A DNA stretch of 64,000 bases from Paracidovorax wautersii (GTDB lineage: Bacteria; Pseudomonadota; Gammaproteobacteria; Burkholderiales; Burkholderiaceae_C). Location of the stretch: contig NZ_JAVIZX010000001.1 of assembly GCF_031453675.1 (NCBI RefSeq), positions 3,184,001 to 3,248,000 of the forward strand. The letters run 5' to 3'. Below, piece after piece: positions 9,648-21,419 of this stretch. Each line of letters begins with the position of its first letter. Positions within the stretch are counted from its first letter, which is position 1. A model generated the notes under the pieces. The model was given only the letters and a program-made list of their open reading frames with translations, did not search any database and had not been told where the DNA came from. The translations under genes were made by a program, and so were the position numbers.

Positions 9648-10880
9648 ATGCCCGATTCCCGTGCGTATCTGACCGAGTTCCGTCCCCGCTTCCAGCCCCC
9701 CAGCGCCGCGGATTTGTGCACCCCTGTGCCTTGCATGACCACGGGCCAGACGAATGAAGAGGTGCTGGAGGTTTTCAGCCGCCACCGCGATCTGGTGGCC
9801 CTGCCGGTGGTCGAAGACGGCCGGCCCATCGGGCTGATCAACCGCAATATCTTCCTATCGCAGATGAGCAAGCAGTTCCGCATGGAGCTGTACGGCCGCA
9901 AGAGCTGCATTGCGTTCATGGACAAGGAGCCGCTCGTCGTCGATGCCGGCATGGACATCGACACCCTGACCGTTCGCACGGTGGAATGTGGAGAGAAGGC
10001 GCTTTCCGACGGCTTCATCATCACGCGCGAGGGCGCGTTCGCTGGCGTGGGGAACGGGCTGCAGTTGATGCGCGTGGTGGCAGATGTGCAGGCCTCGCGC
10101 CATCGGCAGATCATGCACAGCATCGAGTACGCCAGCGTGATCCAGCAGTCCACGCTCCGCACGTCCAGGGACGCACTCGCACGGGTGTGCCCTCATGCCC
10201 ATCTGGTGTGGGAGCCCCGCGATGTGGTGGGCGGCGATTTCTACCAGTTCAGCCAGGGCGCAGGCGGATGGTTCGGGGCGGTGGCGGACTGCACGGGGCA
10301 CGGCGTGCCCGGTGCCTTCATGACGCTGATCGCGTCCACCAGCCTGTCGCAGGCCGTCGAGCGCCAGGGCGCGCGGGATCCGGCGCAACTGCTGGGCACC
10401 GTCAACCGGGGCATCAAGCAGGTGCTGGGGCAGGTCGACGGCGGCGACGACACTCCCGGCTCGGACGACGGCATGGACGCGGCCTTCTTCTGGGTCGATA
10501 CCGCCGCCCGGCAGCTCACGTTCGCGGGCGCGCGGCTGTCGCTCCACGTTCTGCGGCCCGAGGCCCAAGAAGTGGAGGTCATCGAAGGCCAGCGCCAGGG
10601 CGTGGGCTACGTGGACAGCGCCCCGGACTATGTCTGGCAGAACCAGACCGTCGCGCTGCCCAGCGGCAGCCTGGTTTTCATCACGACCGATGGGCTCACC
10701 GACCAGGTGGGCGGGCCGCGTGCCATCGCCCTCGGCAAGCGCCGCCTGCGTGAGTTGCTGCTGCAGCACCGCGCTGCAAGCCCCGCGGAAATCAACGGCG
10801 CCGTGCTGGAGGGCCTGCGCGCATGGCAGGGCGACCACAACCGGCGAGACGACGTGACCTTTCTGTGCTTTCGCATCTGA
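9648..10880 (+). CDS. CBS domain-PP2C (SpoIIE-type) phosphatase, SiaA-like position
   Basis: Soluble 410-residue protein. Residues about 15-150 resemble a CBS-type ligand-binding pair (LVALPVVEDGRPIGLINRN and a second, looser repeat). Residues about 180-410 form a SpoIIE/PP2C phosphatase with all expected metal-binding aspartates: VGGDFYQF, ADCTGHGVPGAF, TTDGLTDQ and RRDDVTF. It heads the Sia-like cassette, where its expected role is to dephosphorylate the SiaC-like protein encoded two genes downstream. P. aeruginosa SiaA is instead a membrane protein with a HAMP domain, so the input here is different and probably cytosolic. The ATG at 9648 is preferred; an in-frame TTG at 9621 would add 9 residues. 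Confidence 0.85.
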   Translation: MPDSRAYLTEFRPRFQPPSAADLCTPVPCMTTGQTNEEVLEVFSRHRDLVALPVVEDGRPIGLINRNIFLSQMSKQFRMELYGRKSCIAFMDKEPLVVDAGMDIDTLTVRTVECGEKALSDGFIITREGAFAGVGNGLQLMRVVADVQASRHRQIMHSIEYASVIQQSTLRTSRDALARVCPHAHLVWEPRDVVGGDFYQFSQGAGGWFGAVADCTGHGVPGAFMTLIASTSLSQAVERQGARDPAQLLGTVNRGIKQVLGQVDGGDDTPGSDDGMDAAFFWVDTAARQLTFAGARLSLHVLRPEAQEVEVIEGQRQGVGYVDSAPDYVWQNQTVALPSGSLVFITTDGLTDQVGGPRAIALGKRRLRELLLQHRAASPAEINGAVLEGLRAWQGDHNRRDDVTFLCFRI

Positions 10881-10915
10881 CGGCGTCTTTCCCTTCCACG
10901 ACTCACCCCCTCACG

Positions 10916-11488
10916 ATGTCTTCCCCCCTGATTTCCGGCAAGTACGGTTCCTTCTTCAGCGTGGCCCGCGAACACCAGGTCATCTTCTACTACGTGGGCT
11001 ACTTCTCGCAGCACATCGTGGCGGCCATGGCTGACGCCGTGAAGCTGCAACTGGAGGTGGCCGGCGTGGCCGGGCCGACGCGGCGCAAGCTGTTCTCGTC
11101 CTTCATCGAGATGGCGCAGAACATCATCCACTACTCGGCCGACGCGCTCACCCCGCCCAGCCAGCCCGACGGCGAGCTGCGCCACGGCTCGGTGTGCATC
11201 CGCCGGGAGGCCGATGGCCGCTTCCTGCTGCTGTGCGCCAACCCCATCGAAGCCGGAATGGCCGACGAACTGCGGCACAAGCTGGACCGCCTGCGCAGCA
11301 TGACCCTCGATGAGATCAAGCAGGCCTACCGCCAGACGTTGCGCGACGACACCCCGCAGGGCAGCAAGGGCGCCGGCATGGGTTTTCTCACCGTGGCGCG
11401 CGACGCCAGCGCGCCGCTGGAATTCGACTTCGACCCCGCCCAGGGCGCGGCAGGCGCCCCCGTCTTCTACCTGAAGGCGGCGATCTGA
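10916..11488 (+). CDS. siaB: SiaB-family protein kinase
   Basis: 190-residue protein with a reduced GHKL ATPase fold. The N-box reads EMAQNIIHYS (E65, N69) and the glycine-rich G2 box GSKGAGMG (149-156), followed by the predicted last strand ending FYLKAAI. In P. aeruginosa the homologous SiaB phosphorylates SiaC and opposes SiaA. The start ATG at 10916 gives SSPLISGKYGSFFSV, the normal family N-terminus. It lies 35 bases after the phosphatase gene and 35 bases before the SiaC-like gene, consistent with one operon. The kinase role is inferred from family and position. Confidence 0.85.
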   Translation: MSSPLISGKYGSFFSVAREHQVIFYYVGYFSQHIVAAMADAVKLQLEVAGVAGPTRRKLFSSFIEMAQNIIHYSADALTPPSQPDGELRHGSVCIRREADGRFLLLCANPIEAGMADELRHKLDRLRSMTLDEIKQAYRQTLRDDTPQGSKGAGMGFLTVARDASAPLEFDFDPAQGAAGAPVFYLKAAI

Positions 11489-11523
11489 CCCGACGCACCG
11501 CGGACCCCGACCAGAGATCACGC

Positions 11524-11913
11524 ATGGACCCTCTCTACATTGCTCCTACACCCAGTTCACCCGAGGTGGACTTCCAGTTCGATCAGCACACCCTTCGCCT
11601 GCGCGGCGAGTCCTATCCGGAAAATGCCGCGGCCTTCTTCGGCGACATCATCGGGCGGCTCAGGCAGTACCTGGCGCTGCAGAGCGGCCAGCGCATCGAA
11701 GTGCACATCGCGCTGGCGTACTTCAACAGCTCCAGCACCAAGATGCTGTTCAATCTCATCGACGCGCTCAACGATGCGGCCCAGGCGGGCAACACCGTGG
11801 CGCTGCACTGGTACCACGACGAAGAGGACGACACCATCCTGGAGTTCGGCCAGGAACTGGCTGACGATTTCCCCGGGCTCGCGTTCACCTGCCATCCGGT
11901 CGCCGCGTCCTGA
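11524..11913 (+). CDS. siaC: SiaC-family regulatory phosphoprotein (DUF1987)
   Basis: 129-residue single-domain protein of the DUF1987 family. The key segment is YFNSSSTKMLFNLIDAL. The Thr at residue 72 (preceded by Ser70 and Ser71) lies where P. aeruginosa SiaC is phosphorylated (Thr68 in that protein). Unphosphorylated SiaC binds and activates the diguanylate cyclase SiaD, so this protein is the expected link between the upstream phosphatase/kinase pair and the downstream GGDEF gene, only 3 bases away. The C-terminal half has the alternating acidic pattern HDEEDDTILEFGQELADDF seen in the family. Confidence 0.88.
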   Translation: MDPLYIAPTPSSPEVDFQFDQHTLRLRGESYPENAAAFFGDIIGRLRQYLALQSGQRIEVHIALAYFNSSSTKMLFNLIDALNDAAQAGNTVALHWYHDEEDDTILEFGQELADDFPGLAFTCHPVAAS

Positions 11914-11916
11914 GCG

Positions 11917-12678
11917 ATGGAGCAGCTCCCGTCTCCCCCGGACCTCTTCGAGTCCGAACACCGCGCGCTGCAGGCCGCTCGATCGGCCTATGACACGCTC
12001 CCCTGCGTGCAGGCCGCAGCGCAGCAGGACGGATGCCGCCAGGCGCTGGGCGACCTGTTGGCGGCCTACGAGCGCCTGCTGCGCGAGACGCGGCGGCTGG
12101 TGCGCCGCAGCGACCGGGCCGAGCTGGAGATGAACCAGCTCAACCAGCGCCTGCAGGACCTCGCCGACCAGCTGCACTACCGTGCCACGCACGATCCGCT
12201 CACGGGCGTGCTCAACCGGGCGGCGATCATCGAGCGTGTCAACGGGCACTTCGAGGTCGGCAGCCTGGCACTCATCGTGCTGGACATCGATCACTTCAAG
12301 CGGGTGAACGACAGCTTCGGCCACCCGGTGGGCGATCGTGTGATCCGCGGCGTCGTCGAATGCCTGCAGGCGGTGGTACCGCCCTTGGCGCAGATCGGCC
12401 GTGTAGGAGGCGAAGAGTTCACCGTGCTGCTGCCCGGACCGGATGGGCGCGCCTGCGAGCGCGTGGCCGAGGCCGCGCGCCAGGCCATCGAAGCCTGCGA
12501 CTTCGCGCTGCCGGACGGCAGCGCGATCACCGCCAGCTTCGGCGTGAGCTGGCTGCCCGGCGGCAACGGCTTCGACGAGGCGTATGGCCTGGCGGACGAG
12601 GCGCTGTACAGCGCCAAGCGCAGCGGCCGCAACCGCGTGGTGCGTGCGCGTGACACGGCCGAAGTACCCACTTCATGA
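11917..12678 (+). CDS. siaD: GGDEF diguanylate cyclase, SiaD-like
   Basis: 253-residue cyclase that should make cyclic-di-GMP under SiaC control. Residues about 45-90 are predicted coiled coil (YERLLRETRRLVRRSDRAEL onward), the likely dimerisation/SiaC-binding stalk, followed by the GGDEF domain beginning DPLTGVLNRAA. The active site reads GGEEF (164-168), a functional variant, with LDIDHFKRVND as the metal/nucleotide-binding motif. I see no RxxD inhibitory site in the usual position before GGEEF, so product feedback may be absent. The gene starts 3 bases after siaC and its stop overlaps the next gene (ATGA). Confidence 0.88.
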   Translation: MEQLPSPPDLFESEHRALQAARSAYDTLPCVQAAAQQDGCRQALGDLLAAYERLLRETRRLVRRSDRAELEMNQLNQRLQDLADQLHYRATHDPLTGVLNRAAIIERVNGHFEVGSLALIVLDIDHFKRVNDSFGHPVGDRVIRGVVECLQAVVPPLAQIGRVGGEEFTVLLPGPDGRACERVAEAARQAIEACDFALPDGSAITASFGVSWLPGGNGFDEAYGLADEALYSAKRSGRNRVVRARDTAEVPTS

Positions 12679-14909
12679 GCATCCAGCTCGGGCATGACGG
12701 TCCTGCTGCGGGTGTCGCCTGCCCGCCGGGACCGGCGGACGGTGCGCATCGCCCCTCGTACGGCTCGCCCGGCTGGCGCGTGCTCGTTGCCGATCCCGAT
12801 GCGCCAGTGCATGCCACGGTGCGCGCGCTGCTGGAAGGGCTGGAACTTGCCGGCCGTCCGGTTCACTGTCTTCACGCACAGAACGCCGAGGAGGCCCGCG
12901 CGGTGCTGCTCGGCGAAAGCGATGTGGCCGTGGTGCTGCTCGGCACCGCGTGGGAGCGGCCGGGCACGGCGCTGGAACTGCTGGACTTCATTCGCCACAC
13001 CGCCGGCCTGCTCCATACCCGTATCGTGCTGCACACGGCGCGCACGGCGCAGGTGCCGGACCAGGAGCTGCTGCTGCAGTACGACATCAACGACCACCGG
13101 GACCATTCCGAGCTGACGCCGAGCCGGCTGCTGCCGGCCGTGATCACGGCCATCCGCTCCTACGACCAGCGCTGTGCCATCGAGAGCAGCCGCCGCAGCC
13201 TGGAACGCATCGTGCGTTCCAGCGCTGCGCTGCTGGAGGAGAACGATCTGCACGCTTTCGCCGCAGGCGTGGTCACGCAACTGGCTGCGCTCCTGGGCGT
13301 GCCCGCGCGCGGCATGGTGTGCCTGGTGCCCGGCCCGCCGCCCGCCCGCTGCGAGATCCTGGCGGCCACTGGCGCGTTCAGCGGCTTCGTCGGCCAGGCA
13401 TTGGCCGAGCTGCCTGCGTCGCGCTGCCAGAGCCTGCTCGCCCGCGCCGCCCGCTTCGGCCACCACATCCATGGAGAGGAGGGCGGTGTGGCCCTGTACC
13501 TGGCCAGTGGCAGCGGCCGCAGCATGGCGGTCTGCGTGGACACTCCAGGCCCGCATGGAACGTTGGACCGCCCGCTGCTGGACGTTTTCACCGCCAACCT
13601 GCGCACCTTGCTGCACAACCGCGATCTGCTGGACCGGCTGCACCGATTCGCCTACTACGACCCCCTGGTGCAGTTGCCCAACCGGGCGCATTTCGTGGAG
13701 CAGGTGGACGCATGCGTGCGCGGCGGCAGCGCGCAGGGCCACCTGCTCGCACTCATCGATATCGACGATTTCAGCGCGGCCAACGACGTGATGGGCCATC
13801 GCTTCGGGGACCATCTGCTGCAGGCGGTGGCCCGCCGCCTGGCCGAAGCGCTCCCGCCGGGTGCGCTGCTGGCGCGCGTGGGCTCGGACACCTTCGGCGT
13901 GCTGGCCGAGGCACAGCGTGTGGCCCTGCCGCTGCTGCTGCAGTGCGTGCGTCCCCCGCCCACGGTGGATGGCGTGCCTCACAAGGTGTCGCTCACCTGC
14001 GGCTATGTGCATCTGCCGGCGCGGGCGCAGGCCGGGGCCGACCTGGTCAAGGATGCGACCATCGCGCTCAAGCGTGCCAAGCGCGGCCACCGGGGCCAGC
14101 ACCTGCAGTACCTGGAGCACATGGGGGCCGAGGCGCGCCACCGGGCCGTGCTGCTGGCGCAGCTGCGCGCCGCGATCGACAACGCCGAACTGTTCCTCGT
14201 CTATCAGCCACAGCTGCATCTGGAGACCTCCGCGCTGGTGGGGCTGGAGGCGCTGCTGCGCTGGCGCACGCCGGACGGCCGCTTCGTATCGCCGGACGAT
14301 TTCATTCCCATGGCCGAGCATTCGGGCCTGATCGTGCCCTTGGGGCAGTGGGTGCTGGCGGCGGCCTGCCAGACCATGCGGGCACTGCTCGACGCCGGAC
14401 ATGCGCCGTTGCGCATGGCGGTCAACGTGTCGGCCGCGCAGCTGCAGGACCCCGGCTTCCTCGATGCCGTGCGTGCGGCGTTGTCCGCCAGCGGGCTGGG
14501 CGGCACCCATCTGGAACTGGAGATCACCGAGTCCGTCGCCGTGGTGCCCACGCAGCTCTTGCAGTCCACCCTGGCCGCGCTGCGGCAGGATGGCGTGAGC
14601 ATCGCCATCGACGACTTCGGCACGGGCTATTCGTCGCTGAGCTACCTGGAGCGCCTGCCCCTGGACCGCATCAAGATCGACCGCAGCTTCGTGCGCCAGC
14701 CCCGCGGCGAGCAAGGCGCGCGCATCGCCGAGATGATCGTGCAGCTGGGCCGCCAGCTGGGGTTGCAGGTGGTGGCCGAAGGCATCGAGGACGCGGCCAG
14801 CTGGGACGCGCTGCGCCGCATGGGGTGCGATGTCGGGCAGGGTTACCACATCGCGCCGCCGCTCGGGCTGGAGCAGTTGGGGCAATGGCTGAGGGGTCGC
14901 ACGGCCTGA
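12675..14909 (+). CDS. DUF3369-GGDEF-EAL protein, probable c-di-GMP phosphodiesterase
   Basis: 744-residue, four-part protein. Residues about 30-165 resemble a receiver domain followed by DUF3369 (LLLQYDINDHRDHSELTPSR is a hallmark), to about residue 320. The receiver position that normally holds the phospho-accepting Asp reads LLGTAW, so it is probably not phosphorylated. The GGDEF domain is degenerate (GSDTF in place of GGDEF) and is unlikely to make c-di-GMP. The EAL domain looks active: EALLRW (E525), the ITE of LELEITES, IDDFGTGYSS, KIDRSF and VVAEGIED. Translational coupling to the cyclase gene puts synthesis and breakdown of c-di-GMP under one operon. No such gene belongs to the Pseudomonas siaABCD operon as I know it. 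Confidence 0.87.
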   Translation: MSIQLGHDGPAAGVACPPGPADGAHRPSYGSPGWRVLVADPDAPVHATVRALLEGLELAGRPVHCLHAQNAEEARAVLLGESDVAVVLLGTAWERPGTALELLDFIRHTAGLLHTRIVLHTARTAQVPDQELLLQYDINDHRDHSELTPSRLLPAVITAIRSYDQRCAIESSRRSLERIVRSSAALLEENDLHAFAAGVVTQLAALLGVPARGMVCLVPGPPPARCEILAATGAFSGFVGQALAELPASRCQSLLARAARFGHHIHGEEGGVALYLASGSGRSMAVCVDTPGPHGTLDRPLLDVFTANLRTLLHNRDLLDRLHRFAYYDPLVQLPNRAHFVEQVDACVRGGSAQGHLLALIDIDDFSAANDVMGHRFGDHLLQAVARRLAEALPPGALLARVGSDTFGVLAEAQRVALPLLLQCVRPPPTVDGVPHKVSLTCGYVHLPARAQAGADLVKDATIALKRAKRGHRGQHLQYLEHMGAEARHRAVLLAQLRAAIDNAELFLVYQPQLHLETSALVGLEALLRWRTPDGRFVSPDDFIPMAEHSGLIVPLGQWVLAAACQTMRALLDAGHAPLRMAVNVSAAQLQDPGFLDAVRAALSASGLGGTHLELEITESVAVVPTQLLQSTLAALRQDGVSIAIDDFGTGYSSLSYLERLPLDRIKIDRSFVRQPRGEQGARIAEMIVQLGRQLGLQVVAEGIEDAASWDALRRMGCDVGQGYHIAPPLGLEQLGQWLRGRTA

Positions 14910-15004
14910 GGCCGCGGTCTGGCCGTCGCACCTGGCGTGGCGCGACGCCTCTACCGAAGGGTTAGGCAAAGCGGGGCGCCTGTCCGGTCAGGGACATCCC
15001 TGTC

Positions 15005-15033
15005 TTGGAGGGGTTTTCCGTGCCCCCTAGAAT
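15005..15033 (+). promoter_or_regulatory. Candidate sigma-70 promoter of the beta-oxidation operon
   Basis: TTGGAG (15005-15010) and TAGAAT (15028-15033) are separated by 17 bases, giving a -35/-10 pair with 4/6 and 5/6 matches to consensus. It sits about 75 bases before the ATG of the hydratase/dehydrogenase gene. No experimental support. Confidence 0.45.
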
Positions 15034-15108
15034 GGAAAAGCACGATCGTTCGCTTTGGGCCGCTGCGGGCCCGGAGCGCTGTTTTTTCCAACCCAAGGAA
15101 CAAAGCGC

Positions 15109-17208
<2,100 letters not shown>

Positions 17209-17243
17209 GTGCCCGCCTGCCGCAAGAAACAAGGAATCCGTTT

Positions 17244-18419
<1,176 letters not shown>

Positions 18420-18455
18420 GCGGCGGGCAGCCCTTTCGTCCCGCCTGAACCCCAA

Positions 18456-18489
18456 CCCCGTGCCGGCGCTGTGCCTGCACGGGGTTTGC
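18456..18489 (+). terminator. Terminator after the thiolase gene
   Basis: CCCCGTGC (18456-18463) pairs perfectly with GCACGGGG (18477-18484) around a 13-base loop, followed by TTTGCTATTTTT. It lies between convergent genes (thiolase on plus, LysE-type exporter on minus) and may act in both directions. Its 3' flank merges into a family 3 repeat. Confidence 0.7.
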
Positions 18490-18547
18490 TATTTTTATAA
18501 TAGCTGCATGCGCAGGTGGTGTAAGCCCTAGAGGCCTGAAAGGCTTG
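18488..18547 (+). repeat. Short repeat family 3, copy A
   Basis: About 60 bp with the family pattern: GCTAT, an AT-rich spacer, ATAGCTGC, a TGCGCA core, then CCTAGAGGCC and AGGCTTG. It lies in the short gap between convergent thiolase and exporter genes, directly after the terminator stem. Confidence 0.7.
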
Positions 18548-18554
18548 TATTTTC

Positions 18555-19181
18555 TCAGCGCTGGGTGGCCATGCGCACCCCCAGGCAGACCAGGGCGGCG
18601 CCCATCAATGCGTCCACAGGGCGGCGCAGGCGGGCGTAGGCCGCGCGCACGCGCCCGACCGAGAAGAACGCCGCCAGCAGGCCGAGCCACAGCGCGGTGA
18701 TGGCGCCCACCAGCCCGACGACCGCGCCATACACCCAGGCGGGCGCCCCCACGGGCAGCAGCGTGACGAAGAGCGTGGCGAAGAAGGTGGCCGTCTTGGG
18801 GTTGGTCAGTCCCACCACGAAGCCTCGGCGCCAGGCGCCCGCGAGGCTCGCCGTGGCGGCGGCCCCATGCGTGGCGCCATCGGCTGCGGGGGCCCGCAGT
18901 GCGCCCCAGAGCATGCGGGCGCCCAGGTAGGTGAGGTAGGCCGCACCGGCCCAGCGGATGGCCTCGTACAGCCAGAACATTTCCTGGATCAGCAGGCCGA
19001 AGCCCAGGATGGCCAGCGTGGCCCACAGCGTCACCGCGCAGGCGATGCCCAGGCCCACAAAGATGCCGGCTCGGCGGTCGTGCAATGCCTGCGAGGTGAC
19101 GGCGACGAAGTCCGGCCCTGGACTGGCGCACGCCAGCAGGATGATGGCGCAGAGCGTGGCGAGTTGCGGGAGGTAGTCCAT
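18555..19181 (-). CDS. LysE/RhtB-family amino acid exporter
   Basis: Inner-membrane exporter of 208 residues with about six hydrophobic segments. N-terminal ASPGPDFVAVTSQALHDRR is the family signature (PGPD), and GLTNPKTATFFATLF is the second conserved block. The start at 19181 (MDYLPQLATL) was chosen because upstream in-frame sequence lacks hydrophobic or family features. The gene is convergent with the thiolase and divergent from the acyl-CoA dehydrogenase. The substrate is unknown; relatives export lysine, threonine or homoserine lactones. Confidence 0.9.
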   Translation of the reverse strand: MDYLPQLATLCAIILLACASPGPDFVAVTSQALHDRRAGIFVGLGIACAVTLWATLAILGFGLLIQEMFWLYEAIRWAGAAYLTYLGARMLWGALRAPAADGATHGAAATASLAGAWRRGFVVGLTNPKTATFFATLFVTLLPVGAPAWVYGAVVGLVGAITALWLGLLAAFFSVGRVRAAYARLRRPVDALMGAALVCLGVRMATQR

Positions 19182-19333
19182 GGGAGGCCGGGGAGGGTTG
19201 CGGGGTTCTATCTTCGCAAAGAGGGCGCCGATGCGCCAGCGAGGCAATGCCTGCGCGGAGGTGGGGGAGGGCGGTGCTCCGCAGGTCACGCACCAGACAC
19301 ATCGCTGCGCAGCGCGCTTCCATAATTTGCGCC

Positions 19334-21187
19334 ATGACGACGCCTCTTCGCTCCACCCTCGACTTCCTGCTCTACGACTGGCTGCAAGCCGACGCGCTGC
19401 AGCAGCGCGAGCGCTTTGCCGACCATTCGCGCGAGACCTTCGATGCCGTCCTCGACACCTGCGCGCGCATCGCCCGCGAGAAGTACGCGCCCTTCAACCG
19501 GCTGGTCGACACCGAAGAGCCGCGCACTGAGACCCAGCCCGACGGCACGCTGCGCGTGGTGCTGCCCCAGGCCACCTACGACGCGCGCCGCGCCTACGCC
19601 GACTCGGGCCTGCTCAGCGCTGCGCAGGACTACGACGTGGGCGGCATGCAGCTGCCCTACACCGTGGAGGCGGCCGCCAACAGCTTCTTCGCGCTGGCGT
19701 CGATCAGCATCGGCTCCAACCTGCTCACCGCGGGCAATGCCAACCTGCTGATGGTGCACGGCACGCCCCTGCAGAAGGAGGTCTTTGCGCAGAACGAATT
19801 CAACGGCCGCTGGGCGGGCACCATGTGCCTGTCGGAGCCGCAGGCCGGCTCGTCGCTGTCCGACGTGGCCACCCGCGCCGTGCCCGACGGCGACGGTTCT
19901 GAGGCCGACCCGCTCGGCCCGCGCTACCGCCTGACCGGCAACAAGATGTGGATCAGCTCCGGCGACCACGAACTGACCGAGAACATCGTGCACTTGGTGC
20001 TGGCCAAGATTCCGGGGGCGGACGGCAAGCTGGTGCCCGGCGTCAAGGGCATCTCGCTGTTCATCGTGCCCAAGAAGCTGGTGGATGAGGCGGGCCAGTT
20101 GACGGGCGATCGCAACGACGTCGCACTGGCGGGCCTGAACCACAAGCTGGGCTGGCGCGGCACCACCAACACGCTGCTCAACTTCGGCGAGGGCACCTAC
20201 CCCGTGCGGGGCGGCGCGGGGGCCATCGGCTACCGGGTCGGCCAGCCGGGCGAGGGCCTTAAATGCATGTTCCACATGATGAACGAGGCGCGCATCGGCA
20301 TCGGCATGGCCGCCACCATGCTGGGGCTGGCGGGGTACTACGCCAGCCTGGATTACGCCAAGAACCGCCCCCAGGGCCGGCCGGTGGGCAAGGGCGGCAA
20401 GGACGCCGCCGCGCCCCAGGTGCGCCTGATCGAGCACGCCGACATCAAGCGCATGCTGCTGGCGCAAAAGAGCTACGGCGAGGGCGCGCTGGCGCTCAAC
20501 CTGTACTGCGCGCGGCTGGTGGACGAGCAGCACACCGCACCCGCCGGCCAGGCCGACGAGGCGCGGCTGCTGCTGGAGGTGCTCACGCCCATCGCCAAGA
20601 GCTGGCCCAGCGAGTGGTGCCTGGAAGCCAATTCGCTTGCCATCCAGATCCACGGCGGCTACGGCTACACCCGCGACTTTCCCGTGGAGCAGTACTGGCG
20701 CGACAACCGCCTCAACATGATCCACGAGGGCACGCACGGCATCCAGGCCATGGACCTGCTGGGCCGCAAGGTGCTGATGGAAGGCGGCCGCGGGCTCACG
20801 CTCCTGGCCGGGCGCATCAACGACACGGTGCAGCGCGCCATCCAGCAGCCGGGCCTGGAGGCGCACGCCAATGCACTGGCCCAGGCGCTGGCCCAGGTGG
20901 GCGGTGCCACCAAGGCCGCCTGGGCCACCGACGAGCCCGCCGAGGCCCTGGCCAACGCCGTGCCCTACATGCAGGCCTTCGGCCACACCGTGCTGGCCTG
21001 GATGTGGCTGGAGCTGGCCCTGGCCACGCTGCGCGAAGATGCTACGCTTTCAAGAGCTGCCAGCGCAGGCAGGATGGGCGCTGCGACCTATTTCTATCAC
21101 TATGAACTGCCGCGCATCGGCGCCTGGCTGAACGTGGTGCGCCAGCGCGACATGACCTGCGCGCAGCTGCCTGAAGACGCGTTCTGA
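19334..21187 (+). CDS. Acyl-CoA dehydrogenase (FadE/DmdC-like, large form)
   Basis: FAD enzyme for the first step of beta-oxidation or of 3-methylthiopropionyl-CoA breakdown. The 617-residue product has an N-terminal extension, the FAD/substrate segment TMCLSEPQAGSSL, KMWISSGDHELTEN, a central MMNEARIGIGMAA, and the C-terminal IHGGYGYTRDFPVEQYWRDN followed by HEGTHGIQ, with Glu465 in the catalytic-base position. The large size and C-terminal domain match the class with about 600 residues. No ribosome site is visible; a CATAAT hexamer 8 bases upstream of the ATG raises the possibility of leaderless expression. A family 3 repeat is inserted in frame near the C-terminus (about residues 568-585). 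Confidence 0.93.
   Translation: MTTPLRSTLDFLLYDWLQADALQQRERFADHSRETFDAVLDTCARIAREKYAPFNRLVDTEEPRTETQPDGTLRVVLPQATYDARRAYADSGLLSAAQDYDVGGMQLPYTVEAAANSFFALASISIGSNLLTAGNANLLMVHGTPLQKEVFAQNEFNGRWAGTMCLSEPQAGSSLSDVATRAVPDGDGSEADPLGPRYRLTGNKMWISSGDHELTENIVHLVLAKIPGADGKLVPGVKGISLFIVPKKLVDEAGQLTGDRNDVALAGLNHKLGWRGTTNTLLNFGEGTYPVRGGAGAIGYRVGQPGEGLKCMFHMMNEARIGIGMAATMLGLAGYYASLDYAKNRPQGRPVGKGGKDAAAPQVRLIEHADIKRMLLAQKSYGEGALALNLYCARLVDEQHTAPAGQADEARLLLEVLTPIAKSWPSEWCLEANSLAIQIHGGYGYTRDFPVEQYWRDNRLNMIHEGTHGIQAMDLLGRKVLMEGGRGLTLLAGRINDTVQRAIQQPGLEAHANALAQALAQVGGATKAAWATDEPAEALANAVPYMQAFGHTVLAWMWLELALATLREDATLSRAASAGRMGAATYFYHYELPRIGAWLNVVRQRDMTCAQLPEDAF
21038..21088 (+). repeat. Short repeat family 3, copy B, inside a coding region
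   Basis: GATGCTAC, AGAGCTGC, CAGCGCA, CAGGA and GGGCGCTG follow in the same order as in copy F (44821-44885). It is read in frame and adds a stretch rich in Ala, Ser and Arg to the acyl-CoA dehydrogenase just before its conserved C-terminal YFYHYELPRIGAW. The core match to copy F is clear; the flanks are diverged. Confidence 0.6.
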
Positions 21188-21419
21188 CGGCCGGGGGGAG
21201 GGCGCGGCAGCGCCTTGCGGTGCTGCCTTCGGTGGCGGCTATGGGCCTGCACCCCGCAATGGCATTGCAGGCGGCTCGCCCCGGCCGGCGCGGTGCGGGC
21301 GATGATGCCCACCGCGCGCGGGCGGACCGGCCCTGGCGGACCTTGCCGTAGCATCGGGCCGTAGTGCCGCACGCGTTCTGCGCCGTCGCGCCGCCTGTTT
21401 GCCTTCTTGCCCGTAGCCC

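Noticed and set aside
12291-14969. Very long open frame (892 codons) antisense to the GGDEF/EAL genes
   Set aside because: High GC removes stop codons from the antisense frame; the translation has no family motifs and is rich in His, Arg and Gln, while the sense strand encodes clear signalling domains.
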